Part shown: one piece after another, positions 1 to 6,953 of the stretch
Position numbering within the stretch: position 1 is the stretch's first letter
How the letters are laid out: every line of letters begins with the position of its first letter
From: JBBIRT01 sp037441725
Lineage (GTDB): Bacteria > Desulfobacterota > BSN033 > UBA1163
Assembly (NCBI GenBank): GCA_037441725.1
Contig: JBBIRT010000099.1
Span: 1 to 11,983, forward strand
DNA: 11,983 nt
Direction of reading: 5' to 3'
Position numbers and translations under genes: made by a program
The notes under the pieces: generated by a model
The model's database searches: none
Seen by the model: the letters and a program-made list of their open reading frames with translations, nothing else
What the model was told of the DNA's origin: nothing

Positions 1-170
1 GATAACCTCTTTTCGATAGGGGAAAAACAATACCCTAAACTCTTTCATGAAATTTGATGTCCTCTCTGCATAATGGGAGTATTATTTTTTAAAATAACAT
101 GACAAAAATGTTAATTCAATCTTCTCCTCTGATGTCAAAATGGGTCTAAGAGATTTAACCTCGAATGTGA

Positions 171-187
171 TATAATATTTGTAGAGG
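171..187 (+). promoter_or_regulatory. Extended -10 promoter and Shine-Dalgarno of the CysS-like gene
   Basis: TATAAT at 171-176 is preceded by TG one base upstream (168-169), giving an extended -10 box TGATATAAT. No good -35 hexamer is present at 17 bp spacing, which is tolerated for extended -10 promoters. AGAGG at 183-187 lies 5 nt before the ATG at 193. A start about 7 nt after the -10 box would place the ribosome-binding site almost at the 5' end of the mRNA, so the leader would be very short. This is a pattern match by eye only. Confidence 0.5.
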
Positions 188-192
188 TATCC

Positions 193-1407
193 ATGTTACG
201 AATCTTTAACTCCCTCGGGAAAAAAATCGAAACCTTTAGCCCCCCTTCCCCTGAGAGGGCAGATATCTTTACATGTGGTCCTTCTGTGTATCAAAGATCT
301 CATATAGGGAACTTCAGAACATTTCTATTTGAAGATGTCTTTATCCGTTACTTGGAATTCATGGGTTTTTCAGTCAAGCGAGGTATGAATTTTACAGATA
401 TTGAAGATAAGGCATTTGAGGAGGCCAAGAAAAGAAAAAGAAACGTTGGCGATCTCACCGAAGAGAATATTCAACATTTTCTTCAGGACATGAAGCGATT
501 GAAAATGAAAATCCCAGATTATCTCCCCAAGGCCTCTGATGCCATTGATGAAGCTGTTGAAATTATTAAGGAGCTTCTCCAGAGGAATATTGCTTACTGG
601 CATCAAGGAAACGTTTATTTTGACCCGCTAAAATATTCAAGATTTGGAGAACTTTATGGGCTTGATATGAGTAGATGGCCAAAGAGAAGGAAGAGATTTC
701 ATAAGGACACCTATCCTGGGATGAGATGGAATTTAGGAGATTTTATTCTATGGCATGGCAACAAGGAAGGAGATCTCCTTTGGGATACGCCGATTGGAAG
801 AGGAAGGCCCTCATGGAATCTCCAAGATTCCAGCCTGATTCTCAAGCATTATCCTGGAACTCTCACGGCCTATTGTGGAGGAATTGATAATCTCTTCCGC
901 CATCACGATTACACGCGGGCAATTCTCGAATCGATCAGACCCTATCCCATGGCGAAGTTCTGGCTCCACTGTCATCATCTCCTGGTAGAAGGGAAGAAGA
1001 TGTCCAAGAGCAGGGGAAATGTTTATTATATTGAAGACTTATTGAGGGATGGATACACAGCTGATGAGATTAGATTTTTTCTCATCTATGGTCATTACCG
1101 AAAAAAACTGGATTATACTAAGGAAAAGATGGATTTGGCAGCTAAAAAGATAAGAGAGTTGAAGAAAAAGATAAAGGGGATTAAACGAAGAACAGGTCAG
1201 GGGACAGAGGTCGATTTAGAAATGTACCAAAGAGTTAAGGAGACTTTCACAAGGGAGATGGACCAGGATCTCGATGTGGAGAGGGCTTTTGACCAACTTA
1301 GCGATTTCATCGGAGCCATCGAACCAAAAACCCTGAAACTAAAAACAGCGTTAGGATTGATAAAAGGTTTGAGAGAGGTGGATGGAGTTTTAAAAGTCCT
1401 TTTTTAA
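193..1407 (+). CDS. Divergent cysteinyl-tRNA synthetase paralogue (class I aaRS-like ligase)
   Basis: The 404-residue protein has a CysRS-type class I catalytic core: FTCGPSVYQ near residues 26-34, a HIGH-like signature reading HIGN (37-40), a GRPSW segment (204-208) and an intact KMSKS loop (269-273). Canonical bacterial CysRS is about 460 residues; this one is shorter at the C-terminal side, where only a lysine-rich helical region (about 305-404) follows the core. Of the four zinc ligands of E. coli CysRS (C28, C209, H234, E238), the first Cys (C28) and the His (H237) align, but the second Cys is D212 and the Glu is T241. The family uses zinc to select the cysteine thiol, so cysteine specificity is doubtful. 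It may activate another amino acid, act on a small molecule as MshC does, or be a degenerate paralogue. It is monocistronic and convergent with the cobO-like gene, 18 nt away. No clear terminator lies between them. Confidence 0.85.
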   Translation: MLRIFNSLGKKIETFSPPSPERADIFTCGPSVYQRSHIGNFRTFLFEDVFIRYLEFMGFSVKRGMNFTDIEDKAFEEAKKRKRNVGDLTEENIQHFLQDMKRLKMKIPDYLPKASDAIDEAVEIIKELLQRNIAYWHQGNVYFDPLKYSRFGELYGLDMSRWPKRRKRFHKDTYPGMRWNLGDFILWHGNKEGDLLWDTPIGRGRPSWNLQDSSLILKHYPGTLTAYCGGIDNLFRHHDYTRAILESIRPYPMAKFWLHCHHLLVEGKKMSKSRGNVYYIEDLLRDGYTADEIRFFLIYGHYRKKLDYTKEKMDLAAKKIRELKKKIKGIKRRTGQGTEVDLEMYQRVKETFTREMDQDLDVERAFDQLSDFIGAIEPKTLKLKTALGLIKGLREVDGVLKVLF

Positions 1408-1425
1408 AAAGCGAACCTTCATCCA

Positions 1426-1983
1426 TTAATAATCAATCCCTGGTTGGGGCTCAATTCCTTTTCTGTATGCATGTTTTACCTCTATAATTTGGCTCACTGT
1501 ATCAGCCAATTCAATCACCTGCGGGTGGGCATCCCTGCCTGTTAGAATGAGATGCATCCACGAGGGCTTATCCCTTATGAGCTCCAAGACCTGCTCCAGG
1601 TCAATAAGATTCAGATGAAGGGCATTGTTGATCTCATCGAGGATGAGAATGTCATATTCTCCTGACCTCATCTTCTCTTGAATTAGCCGAATCGCTTCCT
1701 GGGCATTTTTTCGATGTTCCTCGAAAGGATAGGGATTTCCTTGAATTCCACAAAATCCCTTTCCGGTAGGAATCAATTCTATTTGGCAACCCATCTTCTT
1801 TATTCCGTCCCATTCTCCCGTATATAAATCTCCCTTCATGAATTGAATCATGCAGACCTTCATATGATGACCACAGGCCCGAACGATGATTCCTAAGGCA
1901 GATGTCGTCTTCCCTTTCCCTGAACCTGTGATCACAACCACAAGCCCTTTCCGTTCTTTAGGGATGATCCGTTTAATCTCCAT
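1426..1983 (-). CDS. cobO: Cob(I)yrinic acid a,c-diamide adenosyltransferase (CobO/BtuR family)
   Basis: This 185-residue ATP-binding protein matches the CobA/CobO/BtuR corrinoid adenosyltransferases (usually 175-200 residues). They move the 5'-deoxyadenosyl group of ATP to cob(I)alamin or its precursors in the cytoplasm. A P-loop GSGKGKTT occupies residues 20-27, the family QFMKG segment residues 47-51, and a Walker-B-like ILILDE stretch about 112-117. The C-terminal GRDAHPQVIELADTVSQI segment is also typical. The ATG at 1983 is preceded by a purine-rich GAGGGAGAG Shine-Dalgarno region. It lies 162 nt after the E2 gene on the same strand, so it may be cotranscribed or have its own promoter (see the -10 box at 2084-2089). 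Family assignment is firm; whether it serves de novo synthesis or salvage is not decidable, since no other cobalamin gene is in view. Confidence 0.93.
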   Translation of the reverse strand: MEIKRIIPKERKGLVVVITGSGKGKTTSALGIIVRACGHHMKVCMIQFMKGDLYTGEWDGIKKMGCQIELIPTGKGFCGIQGNPYPFEEHRKNAQEAIRLIQEKMRSGEYDILILDEINNALHLNLIDLEQVLELIRDKPSWMHLILTGRDAHPQVIELADTVSQIIEVKHAYRKGIEPQPGIDY

Positions 1984-2083
1984 CTCTCCCTCTTCCTATT
2001 AAAAAAATTATGTGAACATCCCCTGACCTAAACCTAAAGACAATCATCTCTTTGGGAAAGGACCATTAGAAGACTATTGTATT

Positions 2084-2089
2084 ATTATA
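2084..2089 (-). promoter_or_regulatory. Candidate -10 box upstream of the cobO-like gene
   Basis: On the minus strand TATAAT is read at 2089-2084, inside the 162-nt spacer between the E2 gene and cobO and about 100 nt before the cobO start. The nearest -35-like TTGAAC (2116-2111) is 21 nt away, which is too far for a standard sigma-70 promoter. An independent promoter here is therefore only a weak possibility. Confidence 0.25.
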
Positions 2090-2100
2090 AATCTCTTCAA

Positions 2101-2138
2101 CCAAATTAGAGTTCAACCCCCATCTGAGTTGACTTTAA
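2101..2138 (-). repeat. Copy 1 of a shared post-stop element (after the E2 gene)
   Basis: Immediately downstream of the E2 stop, the minus strand reads TTAAAGTCAA, a short spacer, GGGGTT, then CTAA and a T-rich end. A closely similar stretch follows the citrate synthase stop at 11758-11795. In this copy TCAAC and GTTGA (2113-2117 with 2128-2132) can form a 5-bp stem around a 10-nt loop. It might be a dispersed intergenic repeat or a transcript 3'-end element. The T-run is too weak to call a standard intrinsic terminator. Confidence 0.35.
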
Positions 2139-2145
2139 GAAAAAC

Positions 2146-3402
2146 CTATATCTCTAATAGGATGAGGTCAGGGTCTTCAAGACGGTCAATCACAGTTTTG
2201 AGAAAGCGTGAAGCCTCCGCGCCATCCACCACCCTGTGATCGAAGGACAATGCCAGGGGCAACATCCTACGTATGACTACCTCTCCTTTTCTGACCACAG
2301 GCTTCTCTTCAATCCTCCCAATTCCCAAGATGGCTACCTCAGGATAATTGATGATTGGAGTCCCATAAATACCACGGACAGTGCCATAATTGGTGATGGT
2401 GAAGGTCCCTCCTTTTAGGTCAGCCAGATCAATGGTACGGTTTCTCGCCTTTTCAGCCAATTCGGTTAATTCCTTTGAAAGATCGAAAATAGACTTTTCT
2501 TTGGCATTCTTGATGACAGGGACCATTAGCCCTTCAGGGGTATCTGTGGCCACTCCTATATTAAAATATCTTTTTAGGATGATCTCTTCATTCTCTTCGT
2601 CCAAAGTGGCATTGAGGTAGGGATGTTCCATAAGCCCTGCTATGACGGCTTTAATGATGAACGGGAGGAGGGTCAACTTAATTCCTCTTGCTTCTGCAAC
2701 CCTCTTCTCTTTCTCTCTGATCTGCCAAAGCTCGGTCACATCAGCTTCATCCATGGCTGTGACATGAGGTGCAGTATATATCGATTTTACCATGGCCTTT
2801 GCGATGGAGCGACGAACCCCCCGCAAAGGGATATGTTCCACGTACCCGTAAAGGTCATATTTTTTAACCTTTTTTACCTCTTTGATCTCCCCAAGGGGTT
2901 TTGCCTTGGCATCTAAGGCCTGCCGAATATCCTTTTCTAAAACCCGGCCTTCTGGACCTGTTCCTCTAACCTGTCGAATATCTACGCCTAACTCTTTCGC
3001 AAGAGCCCGAATAGCAGGTGCTGCCAAAACGTGTTCGCTGCTGAAGGATGGACTAACCTGCTCTGATTTTAATTCTAATTTGGGAACTTCATCAGGGGCC
3101 TCTTCCAATTCACCAACGACTCCCACAGAAAGAGGGCGTTGAGGGACAACAGCCATCGTTTCTCCCATTTCACCAATCACTACAATGACCTGACCCACCT
3201 TTACAATCTCTTTTTCCTTCGCCATAATTTTTAGAATAATTCCTGTCCTTGGGGAAGGAAGCTCAGCAAGGGCTTTATCGGTTTCTACCTCGACAAGAGG
3301 TTGCCCTTCCTTCACCTCATCTCCTTCTTTCACCAGCCACCGAACAATCTCCCCTTCGGTTAAACCCTCTCCAATATCAGGAAACTTAAATTCGAAAGCC
3401 AT
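2146..3402 (-). CDS. pdhC: Dihydrolipoamide acyltransferase, E2 of a 2-oxoacid dehydrogenase complex
   Basis: E2 forms the core of the complex and passes the acyl group from lipoyl-lysine to CoA. Counting from the ATG at 3402 (418 residues), a single N-terminal lipoyl domain holds the lipoylation site E-T-D-K-A with K43. A charged, flexible linker follows (about 80-125). Next is a peripheral-subunit-binding domain (about 127-163, with GTGPEGRVLEKDI). The C-terminal catalytic acyltransferase domain (about 190-418) carries the active-site motif DHRVVDG with H389 and D393. I chose ATG 3402 rather than the TTG at 3414 because GAGGGG lies 4 nt upstream of that ATG and the protein then begins MAFEFKFPDIGEG, the usual E2 start. 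It is the third gene after E1-alpha and E1-beta, across a short spacer that contains an assembly gap. Pyruvate is the likeliest substrate, but branched-chain 2-oxoacids or acetoin cannot be excluded. Confidence 0.93.
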   Translation of the reverse strand: MAFEFKFPDIGEGLTEGEIVRWLVKEGDEVKEGQPLVEVETDKALAELPSPRTGIILKIMAKEKEIVKVGQVIVVIGEMGETMAVVPQRPLSVGVVGELEEAPDEVPKLELKSEQVSPSFSSEHVLAAPAIRALAKELGVDIRQVRGTGPEGRVLEKDIRQALDAKAKPLGEIKEVKKVKKYDLYGYVEHIPLRGVRRSIAKAMVKSIYTAPHVTAMDEADVTELWQIREKEKRVAEARGIKLTLLPFIIKAVIAGLMEHPYLNATLDEENEEIILKRYFNIGVATDTPEGLMVPVIKNAKEKSIFDLSKELTELAEKARNRTIDLADLKGGTFTITNYGTVRGIYGTPIINYPEVAILGIGRIEEKPVVRKGEVVIRRMLPLALSFDHRVVDGAEASRFLKTVIDRLEDPDLILLEI

Positions 3403-3431
3403 CAATCCCCTCAAATATTTCTATGGTCATG

Positions 3432-3441
3432 NNNNNNNNNN
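3432..3441. other. Assembly gap (10 Ns)
   Basis: Ten consecutive Ns lie between the stop of E1-beta (3475) and the start of E2 (3402). A ten-N run often marks a gap of unknown length rather than exactly ten bases. The flanks are AT-rich and carry no gene. Sequence may be missing here. Confidence 0.98.
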
Positions 3442-3474
3442 AGAAAATAATAATTTCTTCTGTCTCTTCTAATT

Positions 3475-4452
3475 TTAGAAACTCATCACCTTTTTTATCG
3501 CCTTAATAATCCGCTCAGGATTAGGTAGGTAATAATGTTCTGATTTAAGTAAAGGAACAGGAATATCAAATCCTGTAACCCTCTCGATTGGGGCCTGGAG
3601 AGAAAAAAAGGCCTTTTCATTCATAAGGGCAATAATTTCAGCACCCAGACCACAGGTCTTGGGTGCCTCATGAACGATTACTCCCCTTCCTGTCTTTCGT
3701 ATTGAATCTGCGATGGTCACTGAATATATATTTTAATATTTTCTGAGATAGTTGATCTACACTTCAATCTTATCCTCTCTCAATCGGTTTGCAGCATTGA
3801 TCACCTCCCGAACCATTGCTCCCCAAGCCACGACCGTCACATCTTTGCCTTCTTGAACGAGATTAGCCTTTCCAAGAGGAATGGAAAAATCTCCTTCGGG
3901 CACCTCTTCTCGGATTGCCCGATAGATTCGTTTGGGTTCTAAAAAAATAACCGGATCGGGGTCTCGAATCGATGAGATTAAGAGTCCCTTTGCCTCATAA
4001 GGAGTAGATGGAATAATGACCTTGATTCCAGGAATATGAGCTAAGATGGCTTCAGGACTATCAGAATGATGTTCAGGAGCATGAATTCCTCCTCCGTAGG
4101 GGACTCGGATGACCAAGGGGCATGAAAACCTTCCTCTTGAACGATTTCGAATTCGACCAATATGATTGTTGATCTGATCAAGGCAGGGGTAAAGGAAACC
4201 CTCAAATTGAATTTCTGCAATAGGACGGAGTCCATAAACAGCCATTCCAAGAGCGATCCCAACGATCCCTGATTCTGCCAAAGGGGTATCGATGACCCGA
4301 TCCACCCCATATCTCTGTTGAAGTCCATCTGTAACTCGAAAAACACCTCCTTCTCGTCCCACATCTTCTCCCAAGATAATGATCCGAGGGTCTTTCTCCA
4401 TCTCCTCTCGGAGAGCCAAATTGATCGCTTCAACCATATTGAGTTTAGCCAT
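3475..4452 (-). pseudogene. pdhB: E1 beta subunit of 2-oxoacid dehydrogenase, interrupted by two in-frame stops
   Basis: From ATG 4452 to TAA 3475 there are 325 sense or nonsense codons in one frame, the usual E1-beta length. Residues 1-231 hold the ThDP-binding half: ILGEDVG (about 26-32), DTPLAE with the conserved cofactor Glu (E60), and the GGIHAPEHHSDSPEA loop. Codons 245-325 hold the C-terminal half (VIVHEAPKTCGLGAEI, then FDIPVPL). Between them codon 232 is TAG (3759-3757) and codon 240 is TAA (3735-3733), where the family normally has a V-I-D-L-R-T-x-x-P strand. Everything else is well conserved. Translation as written would stop after 231 residues and give a non-functional beta subunit. 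Because neither frame nor length is disturbed and both flanks are intact, a consensus or assembly error is as likely as true pseudogenization. E1-alpha lies upstream with 33 nt between, and E2 lies downstream. Confidence 0.85.
3718..3759 (-). other. AT-rich aberrant patch in the E1-beta gene carrying TAG and TAA
   Basis: These 42 nt (14 codons) contain only 9 G or C, well below the flanking coding sequence, and encode two stops and no family-like residues apart from a central L-R. The patch is a multiple of three long and the number of codons between conserved flanking residues matches the normal family spacing. This means clustered substitutions rather than indels. Confidence 0.7.
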
Positions 4453-4485
4453 CTTCCCTTTATCTCCTAATATTTTGAAACACGA

Positions 4486-5559
4486 TCAATGGATTGATTT
4501 TAAATATTCTAATTGCTCTTTCAATGGGAGGGTCATCTCTCTAAATACATATTTAAAAATATCATCGATCTCAGGGGCTGGAATGGATTCAGCCTCTTTG
4601 ATTGCCAGATCAATTTCTTCCTTTGCCTCTTCAACGATCTGTTGTTCAATCCTCTCACTCCACAAACCTTGCCGTTCAAGATAAAGCCTTAATCGGATCA
4701 ATGGATCAAGGGGCCTCCAGGATTCGACCTCTTGTTCGGTCCTGTATTTGGTTGGGTCATCCGCCGTGGTATGGGGACCAAACCGAAAGGTCACTCCCTC
4801 AATGAGGGTTGGACCTTCCCCTGAGCGTGCCTTTTCCACTGCCACTCTGGTCACCACCATCACAGCAAAAAGATCATTCCCATCGACTTGAATTCCTTCA
4901 AATCCATAGGCAATGGCCTTCTGGGCAATGGTCTTCGAAGCCGTTTGAAGAGACCTCGGGACCGATATGGCATATTGATTGTTCTGACAGAAGAAGATGG
5001 TGGGGGTCTTAAATACCCCAGCAAAATTCATGGCCTCATGAAAGTCTCCCTTCGAGGTCGCTCCATCTCCAAAATAGGCCATGGTCACTATTTTCTCTCC
5101 CTTGAGTTTTGCAGCCCAGGCCGTTCCCACAGCGTGAAGAAGATGGGTTCCCACAGGAATAGAGACAGGCATCACATTGATTCCTTCAGGAGCCTGACTT
5201 CCCTTTTCATTTCCCATCCAATAAAGCATAAAATTTCTTAAGGGAATTCCCATCACCAAGGTCGCCCCAATCTCTCTAAAGGCAGGGAAGACCCAATCTT
5301 CCTTTTGGAGCATAATGGCACTTCCCAGTTGACAGGCCTCCTGCCCCCAAATAGGGGCATAGGTGCCCAACCTACCCTGGCGTTGAAGCATTAGGGCTCT
5401 CTGATCGGCCAATCGGATGAAAACCATCTTTTGGTAAAATTCAAAGACCTTTTGGTCATCTATTGGAGGCCTGAAACCAGGATGGAGGGTCCCTTCAGGT
5501 TTAAGAATCTGGAGCATCTTCCCCTTTAATGGATGATAATCCTCAAAAAGGTTCATCAT
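4486..5559 (-). CDS. pdhA: E1 alpha subunit of pyruvate (2-oxoacid) dehydrogenase
   Basis: E1-alpha pairs with E1-beta as an alpha2beta2 ThDP enzyme that decarboxylates a 2-oxoacid and acylates the E2 lipoyl group. The 357-residue protein has LQRQGRLGTYAPIWGQEA (about 58-75), typical of the Bacillus-type pyruvate dehydrogenase alpha chain. The ThDP/Mg motif runs from GDGATSKGDF (164-173) to NN (193-194). The phosphorylation-loop equivalent FGPHTTADDPTKYR follows in the C-terminal third. Two ATGs are adjacent (5559 and 5556). AGGAG sits only 2 nt before the first and 5 nt before the second, so the second may be used. Only 30 nt separate it from the thioredoxin-like gene upstream and 33 nt from E1-beta downstream, indicating one operon. 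Substrate is inferred from resemblance; a branched-chain 2-oxoacid enzyme is the main alternative. Confidence 0.93.
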   Translation of the reverse strand: MMNLFEDYHPLKGKMLQILKPEGTLHPGFRPPIDDQKVFEFYQKMVFIRLADQRALMLQRQGRLGTYAPIWGQEACQLGSAIMLQKEDWVFPAFREIGATLVMGIPLRNFMLYWMGNEKGSQAPEGINVMPVSIPVGTHLLHAVGTAWAAKLKGEKIVTMAYFGDGATSKGDFHEAMNFAGVFKTPTIFFCQNNQYAISVPRSLQTASKTIAQKAIAYGFEGIQVDGNDLFAVMVVTRVAVEKARSGEGPTLIEGVTFRFGPHTTADDPTKYRTEQEVESWRPLDPLIRLRLYLERQGLWSERIEQQIVEEAKEEIDLAIKEAESIPAPEIDDIFKYVFREMTLPLKEQLEYLKSIH

Positions 5560-5589
5560 TTCTCCTCTTTTTCTGATCCGTTTGAGGTC

Positions 5590-5859
5590 TCACTCTAAAG
5601 CCCATCTCTTCAACCGTTCATAGTCTACTGATCCACAGATCCATTTGCCTGTCTTTTTATTGAAAAAGAATGGAACTCCACCACAATAGCCTTGATCATA
5701 CTCTCTCATCAGTTTGGCATTGGCTTCGTTATGCCAAACTTCAAGCTTAGCAATGTTTACCCCTTCCTCCTCTTCTAACCTCTCCACGAGAGGATCCATC
5801 TTACGGCAGTGAGGTCACTCGGCCCCGGTGAACTCTAAGAGATAAAACTCCCTTTCCAT
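5590..5859 (-). CDS. Thioredoxin-like selenoprotein with U-x-x-C motif (in-frame UGA)
   Basis: Starting at ATG 5859, with a near-perfect AAGGAGG Shine-Dalgarno 7 nt upstream (5867-5873), the frame is open through codon 14. It reaches TGA as codon 15 (5817-5815) and stays open to a second TGA at 5592-5590, giving 89 residues. The residues around codon 15 read FTGAE-UGA-PHCRKMDP. Thioredoxin-fold proteins have C-x-x-C exactly here, so the UGA replaces the first redox Cys and is best read as selenocysteine. A GVPFFF segment near residue 62 supplies the conserved cis-Pro of the fold. The length suits a minimal single-domain thioredoxin-like protein. It follows the prenyltransferase gene by 31 nt and precedes E1-alpha by 30 nt. 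A role in thiol-disulfide or peroxide chemistry is likely; the partner is unknown. Calling from the next ATG (5799) would lose the active site. The alternative is a Cys-to-stop mutation or base error. Confidence 0.8.
5779..5793 (-). promoter_or_regulatory. Candidate bacterial SECIS hairpin
   Basis: Just downstream of the in-frame UGA the minus strand reads CCTCTC-GTG-GAGAGG, a perfect 6-bp stem with a 3-nt loop beginning with G. Twenty-seven nucleotides separate the UGA from the loop. Bacterial SECIS elements lie within the coding region, with an apical loop roughly 16-37 nt after the UGA and a G in the first two loop positions, and this hairpin satisfies those rules. Folding was judged by eye. 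Confidence 0.55.
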
Positions 5860-5890
5860 ATTCACACCTCCTTTACATTCGATCCAAAAG

Positions 5891-6952
5891 TTAAACCTTG
5901 AGTGAAATCATTTTAGCCTTTTCCGATTCAATTTTAGGCCTTGAGGATGAAATGGCTTTCCAGATCATCTTAGCCACAGGACTATAGAGGATAGCTAAGA
6001 CAGCCATCGGAAGCAAAGAGGGAATGAATGCTCCCCGATCAAAACCCTCCACCAAATAAGCAAAGACAAGCAGGATGGCTGTAAAATTATGGGTACAGAT
6101 CATTCCAAGGTTTGCAGGAGCTAAACGGACAGGCTCTTGATAACGACTCTTCAAAATTGAAATGGTCTTATACGCAATAGGGAAAGTTAGGAAAGCAATG
6201 ATACCAAGGGGTGGAATTTTTTTCAAAATCACACCGATTAAAATAGAGGTATAAGCAGAGAGAAGGCTCACTATAAATAATCTAACCCCCTTCTCTCTCC
6301 CTAACCGGGCCACCAGATTCAGTTTGCCCCCTTTTCGATCCTCGAAATAATCAGGAATTTCATTGATGGTAATCATTGAAAAGAGCATGATCCCAAAGGG
6401 GAGAGTTCCCCAAAAGGCCTCCCAAGAGACTCTCTGAGTCTGCACGTAATAAGCTCCGAGACCAATCCCGGGCCCAAAACAGAGGAGTTGAGCCACTTCA
6501 CCTAAACCTCGATAACCAAATCGAACGGGAGGGGCTGTGTAAAAGAAGGCGCAGAAGAAACCAAAGATCAAAAGGAGGAAGACCAGAAACCCTCTTAAGA
6601 TTCCCAACCCTATCCCTATTCCAATTGCAAAAAGGTAAAAGAGGATAAAAACATTACGCATACTCTCTGGTCTAATCAACCCCTTTGATAACATCCCGCT
6701 TCCTCCTGAATAAGGATTTCCATGGGAATCAAAGGCATCCACTAAATGGCGAAAATCATAATAGTCATCCGTCAGATTCAGAGCCACATGATTCAGAAGT
6801 AAGCCCAGCATCACAAGGAGGAAGTATCCCGGGTGAAACTCTTTTTCTACGGTCCAGGCGATCATCCCGCCTAAGATTCCTGGCATAAAGCTTGCCGAGG
6901 TATAATGGAATCGAAAGGCCCTCCACCAGAGCCTCAACCGACTGGTATCCAC
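5891..6952 (-). CDS. UbiA-family prenyltransferase, MenA-like
   Basis: This 353-residue integral membrane protein has the two Asp-rich motifs of UbiA prenyltransferases, which bind Mg-polyprenyl diphosphate. The first reads NLTDDYYD (59-66) and the second NEIPDYFED (197-205), followed by RKGGKLNLVARLG, a typical MenA/UbiA continuation. SGGSGMLSKGLIRPESM (about 82-98) is also MenA-like. Many hydrophobic helices are visible (for example 43-60, 101-139, 150-170 and 224-260). The start codon is GTG at 6952, one nucleotide after the DoxX stop. GGGGGAG lies about 11 nt upstream inside the end of doxX, so translation is probably coupled. The family attaches polyprenyl chains to aromatic acceptors, as in menaquinone synthesis, but also to other acceptors. 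No other quinone gene is present, so the acceptor is undetermined. Confidence 0.87.
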   Translation of the reverse strand: MDTSRLRLWWRAFRFHYTSASFMPGILGGMIAWTVEKEFHPGYFLLVMLGLLLNHVALNLTDDYYDFRHLVDAFDSHGNPYSGGSGMLSKGLIRPESMRNVFILFYLFAIGIGIGLGILRGFLVFLLLIFGFFCAFFYTAPPVRFGYRGLGEVAQLLCFGPGIGLGAYYVQTQRVSWEAFWGTLPFGIMLFSMITINEIPDYFEDRKGGKLNLVARLGREKGVRLFIVSLLSAYTSILIGVILKKIPPLGIIAFLTFPIAYKTISILKSRYQEPVRLAPANLGMICTHNFTAILLVFAYLVEGFDRGAFIPSLLPMAVLAILYSPVAKMIWKAISSSRPKIESEKAKMISLKV

Positions 6953-6953
6953 C

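Noticed and set aside
1392..1430. A/T palindrome CTTTTTTAAAAAG between the convergent cysS-like and cobO genes as a bidirectional terminator.
   Set aside because: The stem would be only A-T pairs with no loop and no GC arm; not credible as a terminator.
2060..2069. GGACCATTAG repeated at 9336-9345.
   Set aside because: Ten to eleven bases in only two copies with no matching context; a near-match also occurs inside the E2 coding region, so chance is likely.
3475..3720. Treating the C-terminal E1-beta half as an independent small gene starting at GTG 3720.
   Set aside because: It is in the same frame as the N-terminal half, with exact family spacing, and has no ribosome-binding site of its own.
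5590..5592. Reading the terminal TGA of the thioredoxin-like gene as another Sec codon, which would fuse it in frame to E1-alpha 11 codons later.
   Set aside because: The protein is already a complete thioredoxin-like domain, no redox motif surrounds this TGA, and E1-alpha has its own Shine-Dalgarno and start.
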